From NCBI GenBank assembly GCA_024516155.1, contig JAJJXM010000053.1:372001-436000 (forward strand): a stretch of 64,000 bases of DNA. The letters run 5' to 3'. The notes beneath the pieces were generated by a model. The model did no database searches and was not told the DNA's origin. It saw nothing but the letters and a program-made list of their open reading frames with translations. The translations under genes and the position numbers were made by a program. The stretch is from Pyronema omphalodes. Taxonomy: Eukaryota; Ascomycota; Pezizomycetes; Pezizales; Pyronemataceae. This document shows positions 1 through 10,997 of the stretch, in pieces (position 1 is the first letter of the stretch; the number at the start of each line of letters is the position of its first letter).

Positions 1-200
1 GCTTGGTCTCTGCCACCGCCGCTAGGTCAGTCGCTCACACGTCACGTGCTCCCTTCATTTTCCCTGACCGACGAAAACAACGCGCATAAAGTAGCCCCCG
101 AAACCTCTCGCCTCCCTTCGTTCTGCTGCGATGGCTGACATGAGAGAATAGAGTGAAATAGCCCGCCAAAAAAAAAAACTCGTCGACAGAGAACAAACCT

Positions 201-2329
201 ATGACTGCCGTTGCGCCTCCGCCGAATGTTCATGCGGTTCCGCGACCTTGGAACGGCGGACAGGGCAGCCTAGACTCAATGACATCCGAACTTTTCATGC
301 CGCGGAGCAAAGGGTCGCAACGTTACAGCATGTCGTCTCAGCAGCAGCAATCGACATCCGGATCGCTGGAAAATGGAAACAGTATGGCGAACGGAGGTTG
401 GGTGACATCTCTCGGTGGAAAGAAGAAGGGGACTTCTCGAACCAGCAGCACCAACGGCACCCAGGTTGCCGGCTGGCCAAAGTCTGACATGAACAACGCT
501 AGAGCTAACGGGGTTGGGCCGATCGCTTCACAGTCGCCTTCTGCAGTCAATGGCATTCACCAGCAAGGACCTATTCTGGCCTCACAGCAGAATATGATGA
601 GCGCACCGTTGGTGCAGAATGGCCAGCCAGCACAGAGCTATCTCATGCTGCTGCCTCTCAATGCCACCTTTGAACGAAAACAAATCCCCCTGCCGACATA
701 CCCGGAGACACTGAGAATCGGTCGCCAAACCAACGCCAAAACGATACCCACTCCGACGAACGGCTACTTTGATTCGAAGGTACTATCACGACAGCATGCA
801 GAGGTATGGGCCCACGATGGCAAGGTGTGGATTCGGGACATCAAGTCGTCGAATGGAACCTTTGTCAACGGCCAGAGGCTATCTCAGGAGAACCAGGACA
901 GCGAGCCCCACCGACTGCAAACGGAGGACATTCTAGAGTTGGGAATCGACATTGTCGGGGAAGACAATAAGACCATCGTTCACCACAAAGTTGCAGCACG
1001 AGTTGAGCATGCTGGAACTCATGTTGGAGGAGCCGACTTTAACTTTGGCGAGATTGATTCACTCATGAGTGGACTCCCTATTACACCTGGCCACCCCCAG
1101 TCACAACCCGGAAGCCTTCGAGGCCGTAACAACGGAGCCTCTCGACCATCATTACCAAATGGAGCAGCCCCAGGTCCCCCGCGTCAGCAACCATTCACTC
1201 TCTCTGGCTCTTCTACAATTGCCGTAGAGCAGATTGTGAAGCGATTGAATGTATGGTTCCTCCACTTTTTTCTTTACCCCCCACTAACCCCTCATAGATT
1301 GAACTTTTTGCAGCCAAACAACAATCCCAAGACCTTCAACGTACGACTGAAGTCTTTGACATTCTTTTGTCAGCGGCCCCCAAATCCCAGTCACAGCCGG
1401 AAGCACAGAACACACAATCCCACGAGCTCTCTAACGGATTATCTAAAACCTTTTCCTTGCCTCAAAAACACGACGATGACGATCCCGACCGCGATGGCAC
1501 CTCTAGCCCCGATGCCCTCTCTTCCGGAAAATCCTCCTCGAAATCGTATTCCTCGGTCGACACGCCCCAAGTTCTCACCTTAGTCGGCGAACTAGCCCGA
1601 GCCAAAAAAGAAATGGAGCTCAACAACGCCCGTATCCTTAGCCTGGAGTCCGCCTTGAATAAAGAAAAACAACTCCGGGAAGCAGCAGAAAGTAGAGCAA
1701 CGCAGTTGGAAGAAGTGACGGAAATGCTGAAAGAGAACTTGCGTGAGCAATCTCGATCTTCTGAGATGGAGAAAGAAAGCTTACAAGTACCTGTAGCATC
1801 CTCAACATCAACAGCATCATCAACAGCATCCATGAACGAGGGAGACCAAAAAACTATCGCTGATGCTGCTGCGGAAAGTGCTACTGCTTTACAGAAGAGA
1901 ATGGAGGAAATTCTGGCGGAATTAAAAGCTGCTAAATCAGAAATGCTGGCCTATAAGATTCGAGCAGAAGCCGCAGAATCAGAAAGAGATCACAACCAGA
2001 AGACATTAGCAGAAACTATCAGAGCGATAAGGAAAGCGGATGATGAAAGAAAAGAAAAATCAAGGGAAAAATCTTGTCAAACAAACCCCTTGGAAATGAT
2101 GGATGAGGGAACTATGACTATCGACAGAAGCAGAAGATCCTCAACCCAGGGAAATATCCCGGAATTATTAAGGAAAGATTCTGGACTTGCGGTACAGCTA
2201 GCGGCAAAGGAACAGGCTCTTATCCTTAGCAGACAAAGTGCTTCACCATACGCGGCTATGCTAGGCGTCGTTCTACTGGGTGTGGGTCTGATGGCAGTTA
2301 TTAATAATTGGCAGCGCGGGGAACGTTAG
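201..2329 (+). CDS. FHA-domain, tail-anchored protein (SLMAP/Far10/Vps64-like)
   Basis: Two exons, 201-1250 and 1298-2329, joined in phase 0 across a 47-nt intron (donor GTATGG, branch CTAAC near 1284, acceptor TAG at 1297), give 693 aa. Residues 1-147 are Gln/Asn/Ser-rich. Residues about 148-255 form an FHA domain with the phosphothreonine-binding residues GR (174-175), SRQH (196-199), NGT (218-220) and NG (223-224). A long charged coiled-coil region follows. The C-terminus carries a hydrophobic helix (about 670-686) ending NNWQRGER, so the protein is probably tail-anchored in the ER or nuclear envelope. Fungal members of this family act in the STRIPAK phosphatase complex (SLMAP homologues, Far9/Far10, PRO45). 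That role is inferred from domain order, not from an alignment. The start is the first ATG after a pyrimidine-rich leader. Without the intron, the first reading frame would run on to a stop at 1583 and miss the coiled coil. Confidence 0.85.
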
Positions 2330-2464
2330 GTTCGTGCATCCGTTGATGGAGGAAATATATTGGATGTAACCATTACTGGAATTATTTGCAGGTTTATGGA
2401 GATTCGATATGGAGTTGTGGGGGGTTAAATGTGTAGTTAGCAACGCTGGATCGATGGATATATT

Positions 2465-2506
2465 GGGGGGTGGGTGGGTGGGTGAGGGGTGGGGGGTGTG
2501 GGGGGA
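2465..2506 (+). other. G-rich tract with quadruplex potential
   Basis: Several runs of three or more G separated by single T or A bases (GGGTGGGTGGGTGGGTGAGGGG type) lie about 140 bp past the FHA stop codon on the coding strand. Four consecutive G-triplets with 1-nt loops match the quadruplex consensus. A role in transcription termination would be inference. Confidence 0.5.
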
Positions 2507-3178
2507 CGATAAATAAGGGCTAAAGATCTGGTGAATTGAAGACTTGGAGCAAATCAGGTTTCTTTTTCTTTTTCTTTTTTTTTTTTTTGTTTTGTTTTAA
2601 AGGATATCAAGGATAGGTCAGAATTAAAGAAATATTAGCAGTCGGGGGTATGTGGGGTGTGGAGTGTGGGATGTCTCTATGTGGGTTGCGGAAATCGGGG
2701 TGTTATGGAACGACAAGCTCGGAATTGGCTTTCCTTTATTATTTTTTTTTTTTTTTCGTTTTTCGTTTTTCTGTTTTCTGTTTTTTATTTTTTTTTCTTT
2801 CACACACACTTTTTTACCTCCTTTTTTTTTTTGCTTCTTATTACTACTGCTGATACTACTACTACTGCTACTAAGAATTGATGATGCATTACTGTGCATG
2901 CAAGTTGTGTTGTGGATATTCTTTTCTTTGCTGCTTTTTTGCTTGGCTGCTTTTACATGGCTGCTGTTTTTGCTGCTGTTTTTTGCTTGTTTGATTTTTT
3001 TTGTTGGAGTTACTTTTTATTTTTATAGCTGCTGTTTTTTAGCTGTTGACTGTTGGGTTGGATTTGACCTTGAAATTTGAAACTTGGACCTTGAAACTTG
3101 GACCTGGAACCTTGGACCTTTGATTTCTGTTTTTATTGCGTATTGCTGGTGCTACTGATATCGCTGGTGCTACTGGTG

Positions 3179-3346
3179 CTGTTGATACTGTTGATACTGT
3201 TGATACTGTTGATACTGTTGATACTACTGGTGCTGCTGATACTACTGATACTACTGATACTACTGATACTACTGATACTACTGATACTACTGATACTACT
3301 GATACTACTGATACTACTGATACTACTGATACTGTTGATACTACTG
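3179..3346 (+). repeat. 9-nt minisatellite (GATACTGTT / GATACTACT)
   Basis: About 18 tandem 9-mers are seen. The array opens with GATACTGTT units and continues with GATACTACT units. Being a multiple of three, it leaves all frames open and creates spurious Leu/Ile or Asp/Thr repeat ORFs. Confidence 0.9.
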
Positions 3347-3683
3347 TTATTGTCTTATTGTGTTGTTGTGGTGAAGATTTTATGGTGCACTGTTTATTGC
3401 TGGTTGCCTGGGCTGGTTGCTGGTGTGTTTATACAGTACAGTATAGGACAGTATAAGAATACAAAGTGGTTACTAGGAAACTTAGTAAACATAAAACATG
3501 AATACAAATACAAATAACAGTAAACTGCTTTACTTTTACTTGTTACTTTACTTGTTACTTTACTTGTTACCGTTTTATATAAGTTACTGTTTTACATAAG
3601 TTACCTTATCTGTTACTTTACTTTACAGAATTTACTTTATCTGTCACCTTATCTGTGCACTGTGATTATCTGCACACTGGAAT

Positions 3684-3799
3684 TATCTAACCATCTAACC
3701 ATCTAACCATCTAACCATCTAACCATCTAACCATCTAACCATCTAACCATCTAACCATCTAACCATCTAACCATCTAACCATCTAACCATCTAACCATC
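3684..3799 (+). repeat. 8-nt minisatellite (AACCATCT)n
   Basis: About 14 nearly perfect copies of AACCATCT are followed by diverged copies (AACCATCCG). Confidence 0.9.
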
Positions 3800-3892
3800 C
3801 GACCACTAACCATCCGATTACCTACACATAAACAACGGTTAGTTTCAAACCACATCCACAAGCATAACCCAACAGGTCTAACCCAACAAGCA

Positions 3893-4016
3893 TAACCCAA
3901 CAAGTCCAACAGGTCCAATAGCTCCAATAGCTCCAACAGCTCCAACAGCTCCAACAGCTCCAATAGCTCCAACAGGTCCAACAGGTGTAACAAGTCCAAC
4001 AAGTCCAACCGGTCTA
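3893..4016 (+). repeat. 9-nt minisatellite (CTCCAACAG-type)
   Basis: Degenerate 9-mers alternate between CCAACAGCT, CCAATAGCT and CCAACAGGT. The variation is mostly C/T transitions. Confidence 0.75.
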
Positions 4017-4017
4017 A

Positions 4018-4181
4018 CATATCACCATATCACCATATCACCATATCACCATATCACCATATCACCATATCACCATATCACCATATCACCATATCACCAT
4101 ATCACCATATCACCATATCACCATATCACCATATCACCATATCACCATATCACCATATCACCATATCACCATATCACCATA
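4018..4181 (+). repeat. 8-nt minisatellite (ATATCACC)n
   Basis: About 20 perfect tandem copies of ATATCACC end in a variant, ATAGCAAC. Confidence 0.9.
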
Positions 4182-5086
4182 GCAACATATACAAGCGTAA
4201 AGTATTCTCCGTCCATAGCAACAACAAAAAAACAGTTACAACTTACAACTTACAACTTACAAGGTGTTTTGGATATGGTGTTTTGGATATGGTGTTAGAC
4301 TCTTAGACTCTTAGCATCTCAGCATCTCAGCATCTCAGCATTTATGACTGCTTTATTATGTGCTGGATTTTGAGAAATATGTAAGGGTATTAAACTTATT
4401 ACTGTTGCTGTTATAAACTTGTTGCTGTTATTGTTTGTTATAAATATTTTGTAATTGGAAGAGTTTTCGGGAAGGGTCTTCGGGAAATGTTTTTAGCAGC
4501 GTTTTTGGACAGTATGTAAACATTTTCAACATTTTCAACATTTTCAACATTTTCAACACATCATAACACTCTGTGAGCGATAGCCGCATCACATTAGCCG
4601 CATCACATTAGCCGCATCACATTATCTCTGCACCGAATCTTCAATCAACCTCAAATTCCAATTCCAATCTAGCTCAAATGCCAATCAACCTCAAATTCCA
4701 ATTCCAGTCTACCTCAAATTCCAATTTGATGAAATCCACGTGATCACGGGCACCCACATTACTACATACTACATCATTACCATGATTGGCGATAAAAAGG
4801 TATGTGATTAGCTAGTTTCAGATCCCTGCGAGGTTTTTATTGAGAGTTGACCGGTGATTAGGCAGTATTTGTAAGGCTAGCTTGGGTATGGCGTATGGTT
4901 TGTATTTGATGGATGGTATTGATATTGTTGATATTATTGAAGCATTGAAGCATTGATGACCCCCCCCCCCCTGCTGCGATGGATGATGAAGATTCTTGGG
5001 GATATAGATATGGTTTACTTGGTATTATATTAAGGTGATGGTTATTTATTTTTGTCTATTTTTGTCTTTATTTATGGAAGTACATA

Positions 5087-5642
5087 AGTGATGTTACTGT
5101 TACTGTTACTGTTACTGTTACTGTTACTGTTACTGTTACTGGGTTACTGTTACTGTTACTGGGTTTGGGTTTATGGGATGCTGCGACTAATATAGATGAT
5201 AGATGATAGAGCCTAGAGGAATAAAAGGAATTCTGTACTTTTTACTTTACTTTATTTTTTACTTTTTATAGGCAAGAGATAGAATCTAGATAGCCTCGAT
5301 GGGTTCGTCACCACTAGGTATGCTTTATCTGCCAATTAACAAAATACATACGCTGGGATATGTCTGCAGGACAAAGATGGTCTGATGGTGTGAGACATCT
5401 GTCAATTCAAGCTTTCAATCCGCTTTCTTGAACTTATTCCAAGACTTTTCTTTGGTTATATAAGAAGCAAAATATATGGCAGAACTCTCTTGAGGACAAA
5501 CAAACACCGTTTACCAGGTAACACTAATGACAGTTATCTAAGATAGAAACTCGAGACTTTTCGAGACATATATAGCCCATAGCTTACAGGTCAAAAATAT
5601 GTATAACATTAAGTTGAACCTAAGGTTGCAACAGCGAGTCTG
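5087..5642 (+). repeat. Long direct repeat, copy 1 (partner 9388-9882)
   Basis: This segment begins with a (TTACTG)n array and runs through a TATATAAG-like promoter element to GCAACAGCGAGTCTGC. It aligns by eye almost end to end with 9388-9882. The differences include many transitions (for example CTTTATCTG here against CCTTATCCG there). Both copies contain the same ATG context and open with MYN[I/V]KLNLRLQQRVC. Copy 2 then meets a stop while copy 1 stays open. It could be a duplicated promoter plus gene start, or an old transposon end. Confidence 0.75.
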
Positions 5643-5859
5643 CAATGCAATACAGTTCCTTGAACAAAAGAAAGACGAGCTCACCGAAGCCAAAAAGCAC
5701 GTCGACAAAAAGCATCAAAACTCAACACCAGTCACGTGCGCATCCGAAATTGAAATGAAAGACAAGTTCAAACACAACCTGGGAGGGAATACAACTGCTA
5801 AGGCAGACCTGATCGATCGAACACACCATGACAGCTTGCATGATTGCTCCGATACCTAG
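5599..5859 (+). CDS. Small ORF at the end of the duplicated segment, unknown
   Basis: An 86-aa frame starts at the ATG inside the long direct repeat. It is lysine- and glutamine-rich with helical character at residues 1-40. The first 15 residues are repeated (one Ile-to-Val change) in the second copy, where a stop follows. No family was recognised. It may be the first exon of a longer transposon-related or decayed gene, since nothing downstream joins to it convincingly. Confidence 0.25.
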   Translation: MYNIKLNLRLQQRVCNAIQFLEQKKDELTEAKKHVDKKHQNSTPVTCASEIEMKDKFKHNLGGNTTAKADLIDRTHHDSLHDCSDT

Positions 5860-6817
5860 GACCTTGGATGCGTCCTGTAGCGAAGATACTATACACCCAG
5901 ATATTTTACCTTGGCAAAGTAGTCTAATGAACACCTAAATACCAGAATTATCAAAAGAAGATGCCCCAACAACATATCTTAGAAGACTTTAACAACTCCA
6001 AGTGTAACAAAAAAAAAGAATATAATAAGAAATGATATATACCAATAACTCATCTCTGGGGAACTAAACAGGCGCTGGATATTTTATCCCCATCAGACTG
6101 CCGAAAATCATCAGAACAACGGTTTTTTGGAAATGGGGGAAACTGGTGAATTTTAGGGTGCTTGGCTTCAGACAATAATAAATGAGGGACTGAAAAGAGC
6201 TGCAGCCTGCATCATTCATCAAGAGACAAAAAGTACCAAACCGTCATAGTTTTGGTCTTATGTAACAACCACTCGACTATCCAGGGAATCCAACACCTCA
6301 AGAAGAGGCCAGACCAGGTCCAGCGATAGCCCGAAGTATTCAAGCAACCACGAAAACTCTGGGCGGGGAAGATTGGATATTGAAATAATCATCTCCCGGG
6401 TATCCGGACACACAGTCATTCCAGACCACGTCGCAAAAAAGCAACTTCCGATAACCCAAACCATACAGCTACCATATCCCAAAACGCTAATACGAAACTA
6501 AAAATTTGCAGGACTGGGAATAATGCTACAGAAAGCAGAAATAACTGAAGACATACAAAGTGCCTTACTTGAGGCAGCTGGATATGGATGGCATACACAG
6601 CCCCCCCACCCCCCCCCCCCCCCCCCCCGGATAATCACCTCGACCATCTTGCCTATTTCCTGGATTACCTAATCAAAAAAAACAAAATCAGAGAACTACA
6701 TACCCGTCAGATAAATGCACTTGGGCCATGTCCATTACAACCCCTACAAACGCCGAAACACCTACCACTACGCTGCCCAAGATACTAAATATAGAGGAAT
6801 CATGAATGAACTCTGCC

Positions 6818-7090
6818 GGGAACTGAAACTCCATAGAAACTCTACTACCAAGATTGCCACTGTAGAGTGGATACAGGCACAGGTAACTAATGCTCCCGGT
6901 TTGGAAGATGACTCGGAAAGAATGAGAACAGGCTGAGGAGCACTGATCCAATCTTAGAATGTGCATAGAGTCTTTCTGAATCAACATGAAAGTTAATGCT
7001 GCACAATGAGAAAAAGAAAGATTAAAAAAAACATGAAAGACAGACACATATGTACATAAATGGCGGAAGGATTGGCAAAGTGAGAAAGAT
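6818..7090 (+). repeat. Diverged repeat shared with 56575-56810
   Basis: Both places share CTCTACTACCAAGATTG, then a stretch reading TxKIxTxEWIQ, then a GTAA-starting junction, TGCTCCCG and GATGACxCGGAA, with decreasing similarity into an A-rich tail. The spacing is kept over about 250 bp. It looks like two decayed copies of one element or gene family. Confidence 0.55.
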
Positions 7091-7833
7091 GAACTGTGAT
7101 GTAAAAGCTGAAGAAGAAATAATACGAGTGAGAAGACAGAGAGGGAGAAGGGCAGAAAAGGAGTAGAGACAATATGGTAGCGTTGAAGACAGAGGTCAGG
7201 TGAGAAGTGGAAGAACAGTTCAGTGAGGAGAGATATATATGAGACATGCGAGTTCAGAGAGGTCAGTGGAAAAAGAGAAAACAGGGATCCAAATTTACAG
7301 ACGAGAAGTAAAACCGGCATAAGGAATAGGGGTGACAACAGGCCCAAGATATCATGTAAGCTCTGGGACGATTCCCAGCGAGATCCTGGGGTAAAAGCTA
7401 GAGCCTCCGATATATATCAAAACTGTACCATACGTCATAATATTGAGTTTGGCAAGGCCCAAGAAATTGAAATCAAATCGAAAAACTGGTGATTGTGTAG
7501 AAACCTCTCAATACAGAAGTGGCTGGTCAAGAATTCGAGAGTTATTGCCCTGAAGTTACAACCCATGATATATTGTAGAGGTGAAATTACTTGACAAATC
7601 CTCCAATCGGAAAGAAAATATCTTCTGCTTGCCCCAATGAACTTTGTGTTCCAGCACATATCTGTGAAGGGTCAGGCAGAGGAAACATGTCAGAATATTG
7701 CTGTCACAGGATAACATTAACTGCAGCACTAGTAATATTGTTTATCCCAGGCTGCTCTTGCGGGAATCATAGGCGAGTTTCATATTCTTAAGATCACATC
7801 ATATATATAGTCGAAACCCGTCACATTATATGT

Positions 7834-7881
7834 ACTCGTGCCTAAAGATGGTGGCGCTAGCCATCATCTTTAAGCACGAGT
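7834..7881. repeat. 48-bp imperfect palindrome, relative of 61105-61154
   Basis: The left arm starts ACTCGTGCCTAAAGATGG and the right arm ends CATCTTTAAGCACGAGT, meeting at a GCGCTAGC centre. The mismatches between the arms are a 2-nt indel and a few transitions. The perfect version sits at 61105-61154. TA dinucleotides flank both ends here (TA before CTCGTGCC and after GCACGAG), as expected for a Tc1/mariner-type target site. Confidence 0.75.
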
Positions 7882-8073
7882 AACCAGTTTATCAACAGTT
7901 GGAGTTGTGTACCAACAGTTGGCGTTGTGGTGGCAATCAAATGGACCGGCCACAGGCCGGAACAGACCACATTCTCTCTTGTAGAAAATATTGTTTTGTG
8001 GTGAAATAGGCTCTCCCGTTCGTTGCTATAGAGCGATGGGAAGTTCTCCAGTGCTGACAGATTAAAAGTGCGC

Positions 8074-8132
8074 GCCCACCTACCAAAATAAACTGTTGCA
8101 ACAACGACACAGCCACACTGCTGACTAACACA
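8074..8132 (+). mobile_element. MITE family A, internal fragment
   Basis: Contains CCACCTACCAAAATAAA and CACAGCCACACTGCTGACTAA, which match the right half of the 205-bp MITE seen complete at 56178-56382. Both ends are missing. Confidence 0.6.
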
Positions 8133-8734
8133 CAGATTACGACGGTTGGAGAACAACTTCTAAATAACGACTATGGTGCCATAGCCGCATCACATATTAA
8201 TATGCCGGTGGATATAAAAATGAGAAGTCTTGAGGTATAATCATACAACACGCTATCGTTGCCTAGAAGGGATAGACTATATTGAGAGCAATGAAAACGA
8301 TAGGAACTACCGAAACTACGGAAACTATATATAGAATGCATAAAAATCATCCGTAACTACATACGTGAACTATCTAGGTTTCTACTGTCACTGCTGATGC
8401 CGGTACATATTAATTTGTGTCCGTGTTGGTGTTGATTATTATAAGTTAAGAATAAGTTGATATAGCTTGCCAAGTTGGAACGGTAGCTAGTGATATCAAA
8501 AAAGTCATCAAAAGAGCTACAAGAACCATAAAAGACTACTAGGGCAAGAGAGAGCTATCTAAAACTCCACACAAAGCAACAGCGGGTTGACGTAAATTTC
8601 ACAGGCTGACCGCTCGGGACGATCTGGTTTATCTTATCATCCTTTTATCTTATCAATCTATCAGGCTGATCAGGGTTATATTAGTAGCATACGCTAGCAA
8701 AGACAGAAGCAAAGGATCATGTTACATACAACTG

Positions 8735-8940
8735 AAGCGCTTGCGGTTCTGTGATGCGCCGCTGTCAGTGTTTTAGTCAGCGGTGTGGCTGTGTCGTTGT
8801 GTCGACAATTTATTTTGGTAGGTGGGTACTTTTCCTCTGTTGCACGGTTGCGTTGCAACAGATGAAAAGCGAAAAGTGAGAAAAAGCAAATCAAAAATGC
8901 AAAGCTTTTTTGTCCCTCCATGTACAGATGCGTTGCCGTA
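8735..8940 (-). mobile_element. MITE family A, full-length copy
   Basis: About 205 bp, reverse orientation. The element's left end (CTCCATGTACAGATGCGT on this strand) is at 8940, and its other end (GCGCTTGCGGTTCTGTGAT) is at 8735. It contains the internal near-palindrome GTTGCGTTGCAAC. The order of blocks matches 56178-56382 and 57328-57532. No coding capacity. The termini are only weakly inverted (TACGGC.. against TACGCGC..). Confidence 0.8.
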
Positions 8941-9054
8941 CTATTCCTCTGTTGCACTGTTGCGTTGCAACAGATGAAAAGCGAAAAGCGAAAAAAAATG
9001 CAAATCAAAAATGCAAAGCTTTTTTGTCCCTCCATGTACAGATGCGTTGCCGTA
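8941..9054 (-). mobile_element. MITE family A, tandem copy of the terminal 114 bp
   Basis: Abuts the previous element exactly and repeats its last 114 bp (CTCTGTTGCAC to GCGTTGCCGTA). The result is a tandem end duplication rather than a second complete insertion. Confidence 0.75.
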
Positions 9055-9387
9055 CTCCTCACCCATACCGTCTCGATTGCAAACCACTTATTATCCAATC
9101 CTCCTCAAATTTTTGCACTTAATCCGTATGTGCTATTCATTTACGCGTGCTTTTGAATTCAGGCATGTTATTCATTTTTGTATGCTCTCATCTTGGGTGC
9201 TCTCTCCATTTGGGATGGCCTTACCTAACTTTCTCTGCGCGCTCACGGTATCAGCCTCTTCTTAGCGACAGATAAGCATTAGCGATTTTTTTCAAATTTT
9301 TGGTGTGGGTATTATAGACTTATTGGGCATTTTGAAACTTATTGGTGTTTAGATGGGCATGGTAGACCGTTGCTCTTTTATCTTCAT

Positions 9388-9882
9388 CTATGTAGTGATG
9401 TTACTGGGTTTATGGGATAGAATGCTGGGATACTGGGACTACGGCAACGCATCTGTACATAGAGCCTAGAGGGATAAAAGAATTTTGCACTTTTACTTCA
9501 CTTTTAACGTCACATACGCAAGGTTCATCACCACCAACCATGCCTTATCCGCCAATTAACAAAATACATACGCTGGCATATGTATGCAGGACAAAGATGG
9601 TCTGAGACATCTATCAATTTCGCCTTTCAATGTGCAAATCCCGATTTCTTGAACCTATTCCAAGGCTTTTCTCTGCTCATATAAGGCAGACATATATTGG
9701 AGAAGCAAAATATATGGCAAAACTCCCTTTAGGACAAAGAAACCCCGTTTACCAATTCACACTAATGACAGTTGTCTAAGATAGAAACTCGAGACTTTTT
9801 GAGACATATATAGCCCAAATAAGTTTACAGGTCAAAAATATGTATAATGTTAAGTTGAACCTTAGGTTGCAACAGCGAGTCT
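9388..9882 (+). repeat. Long direct repeat, copy 2 (partner 5087-5642)
   Basis: Matches copy 1 over nearly its whole length, ending at the same GCGAGTCTGC. It differs by a lost (TTACTG)n array and by a 20-nt piece at 9440-9460 identical to the tip of MITE family A. The MYNVKLNLRLQQRVC frame stops straight after the shared part. Confidence 0.75.
9440..9460 (+). mobile_element. MITE family A, terminal tip only
   Basis: ACGGCAACGCATCTGTACAT is identical to the left tip of the 205-bp MITE. It lies inside repeat copy 2 and is absent from copy 1. It may be a deletion or abortive-insertion footprint. Confidence 0.55.
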
Positions 9883-10598
9883 GCTAGTGGCTAGTAGCCT
9901 AGTACTGTTTACTGCGCCTGCGTTCTGAGGGGGATCATGATGAAGATATCGGCTGAGGAGATTCTCTAGAGTAGTAGATGTACTATTAGTGTTTTTTAGC
10001 TATTAGTCTCGAAATTCATGAGATTGAAACCCTAAGAGATGAGATATCTTGAGCTCATTGGCGGTCTCGCCTTGTCTAGCCTTGTCTAGCCTTGTCTCGT
10101 CTCGTCTCGTGTGCATCACTGATTGTATACACTCGCATATGCACCATGTCCACTCACTTGTACAGTCGAACTGTATACTTTATGTTCGTAGTCTTTTTAA
10201 GCCATCGCCTGTAAGTTTTCCATCTGATAAGGTAAGTGAGCTTTACCGATTTGATACGATAGGTGCACTTTCCGGGAGGTAACACTCATACATATGCACG
10301 AAGTTTTGGATTTTCGGACGTTGATTGGAAGGAATATGCACTGTGCCCAAGGTATGGGCAGATGTCCGGCTCAGTAAAAACCCACATTCAAAGAGACGGA
10401 ACTTCAAATGCCATGGAATGAGCCCGTGATTTCACGGAACAATATTTGAGAGCCTCATCTAGATATTGATCTTTCTACTATTTAAGAATCAAACGCTTCC
10501 TCGTATTAGTCTGCTACCCTCCTCTCTATATCACCATAACTCCTCGACATACTCTCGTTATCGGCTGTTAGAATACCGTTAAATCTTTGACCATTTCA

Positions 10599-10997
10599 AT
10601 GCCGTCCTCAAGTAACAATATGACTCCTACCAACCAGACCTCCCTCAACGACCAACCTTTCTCTAATGACAAAGCTCTCTTCAACAACCAGACCATCGTC
10701 GTTCAAGTTTCCATGGATAAATCCTCCCATCCAGGCCAACCTTCGAAGATCGCGGGAGTCTCTGATTCTTCAGAGAGCAAAGAATTTGAAGGTCTATCTC
10801 TCTGTTTTTTTGCTGTTTCTTGTAATTCTGCCGCATTATAAGACAGCTTGAGCTAATATTTCATCATAGGAAACAACCCGACACCTGATCTGACCACCGA
10901 GAATATCGACAAACTTGAATCTCTACTCGATTATGGACTACAAAGATGGATATCTCAGCAGAAGCAGGAAGATGGCGTTGCAGTTTACGGTATCTAA
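10599..10997 (+). CDS. Small hypothetical protein, two exons
   Basis: Exon 1 is 10599-10791 and exon 2 is 10870-10997, with a 78-nt intron (donor GTCTAT, branch CTAAT near 10855, acceptor TAG at 10869). Joined they give 106 aa. The N-terminal half is Ser/Asn/Thr-rich and low in complexity. The second exon reads ENIDKLESLLDYGLQRW, an amphipathic helix rich in acidic and hydrophobic residues. No family was recognised. The first ATG with an A at -3 context was chosen; the frame extends upstream only to a TTG. The preceding CT-rich, TATA-like leader supports a real gene. The frame stays open across the splice and the C-terminus is charged, but there is no conservation evidence. Confidence 0.5.

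Larger units (their letters stand above)
2330..5086. other. Gene-free, minisatellite-rich spacer
   Basis: No convincing gene was found. The stretch holds a G-rich run just after the FHA gene, T-rich tracts (2560-2850), and successive short tandem arrays listed separately. It also has smaller ones: AACATTTTC units near 4517-4560, three copies of AGCCGCATCACATT near 4582-4624, and a 12-C run at 4960-4971. Reading frames seen across these arrays are translations of the repeats. Confidence 0.7.
5860..8073. other. Spacer with decayed repeats
   Basis: AT-rich sequence without a supportable gene. It contains a C-run near 6601-6628, a region similar to 56575-56810 (listed separately), and a 48-bp imperfect palindrome at 7834-7881. 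Short frames around 6500-6960 resemble broken coding sequence but carry stops. Confidence 0.5.
9055..10598. other. Spacer containing repeat copy 2, promoter side of small gene
   Basis: Apart from the duplicated segment at 9388-9882, no gene was seen. CTTGTCTAGC/CTCGTCTCGT short repeats occur near 10070-10105. The last 150 bp is pyrimidine-rich with a TATTTAAG-like element, consistent with a fungal core promoter for the gene starting at 10599. Confidence 0.5.

Noticed and set aside
3098..3517. Leu/Ile-rich and Asp/Thr-rich frames
   Set aside because: They reflect the 9-nt GATACTACT minisatellite; no start context or splice logic.
3684..4181. CRISPR-like arrays
   Set aside because: The units are contiguous 8-9 nt repeats without spacers, and this is fungal DNA.
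5087..9882. LTR retrotransposon (two ~500-bp direct repeats flanking 3.7 kb)
   Set aside because: No TG...CA termini, no primer-binding site, no gag/pol frames between them. It may still be an old solo-type duplication.
10587..10601. Start of the small gene at the upstream TTG
   Set aside because: TTG is not a usual fungal start. The ATG at 10599 is in the same frame and has better context.
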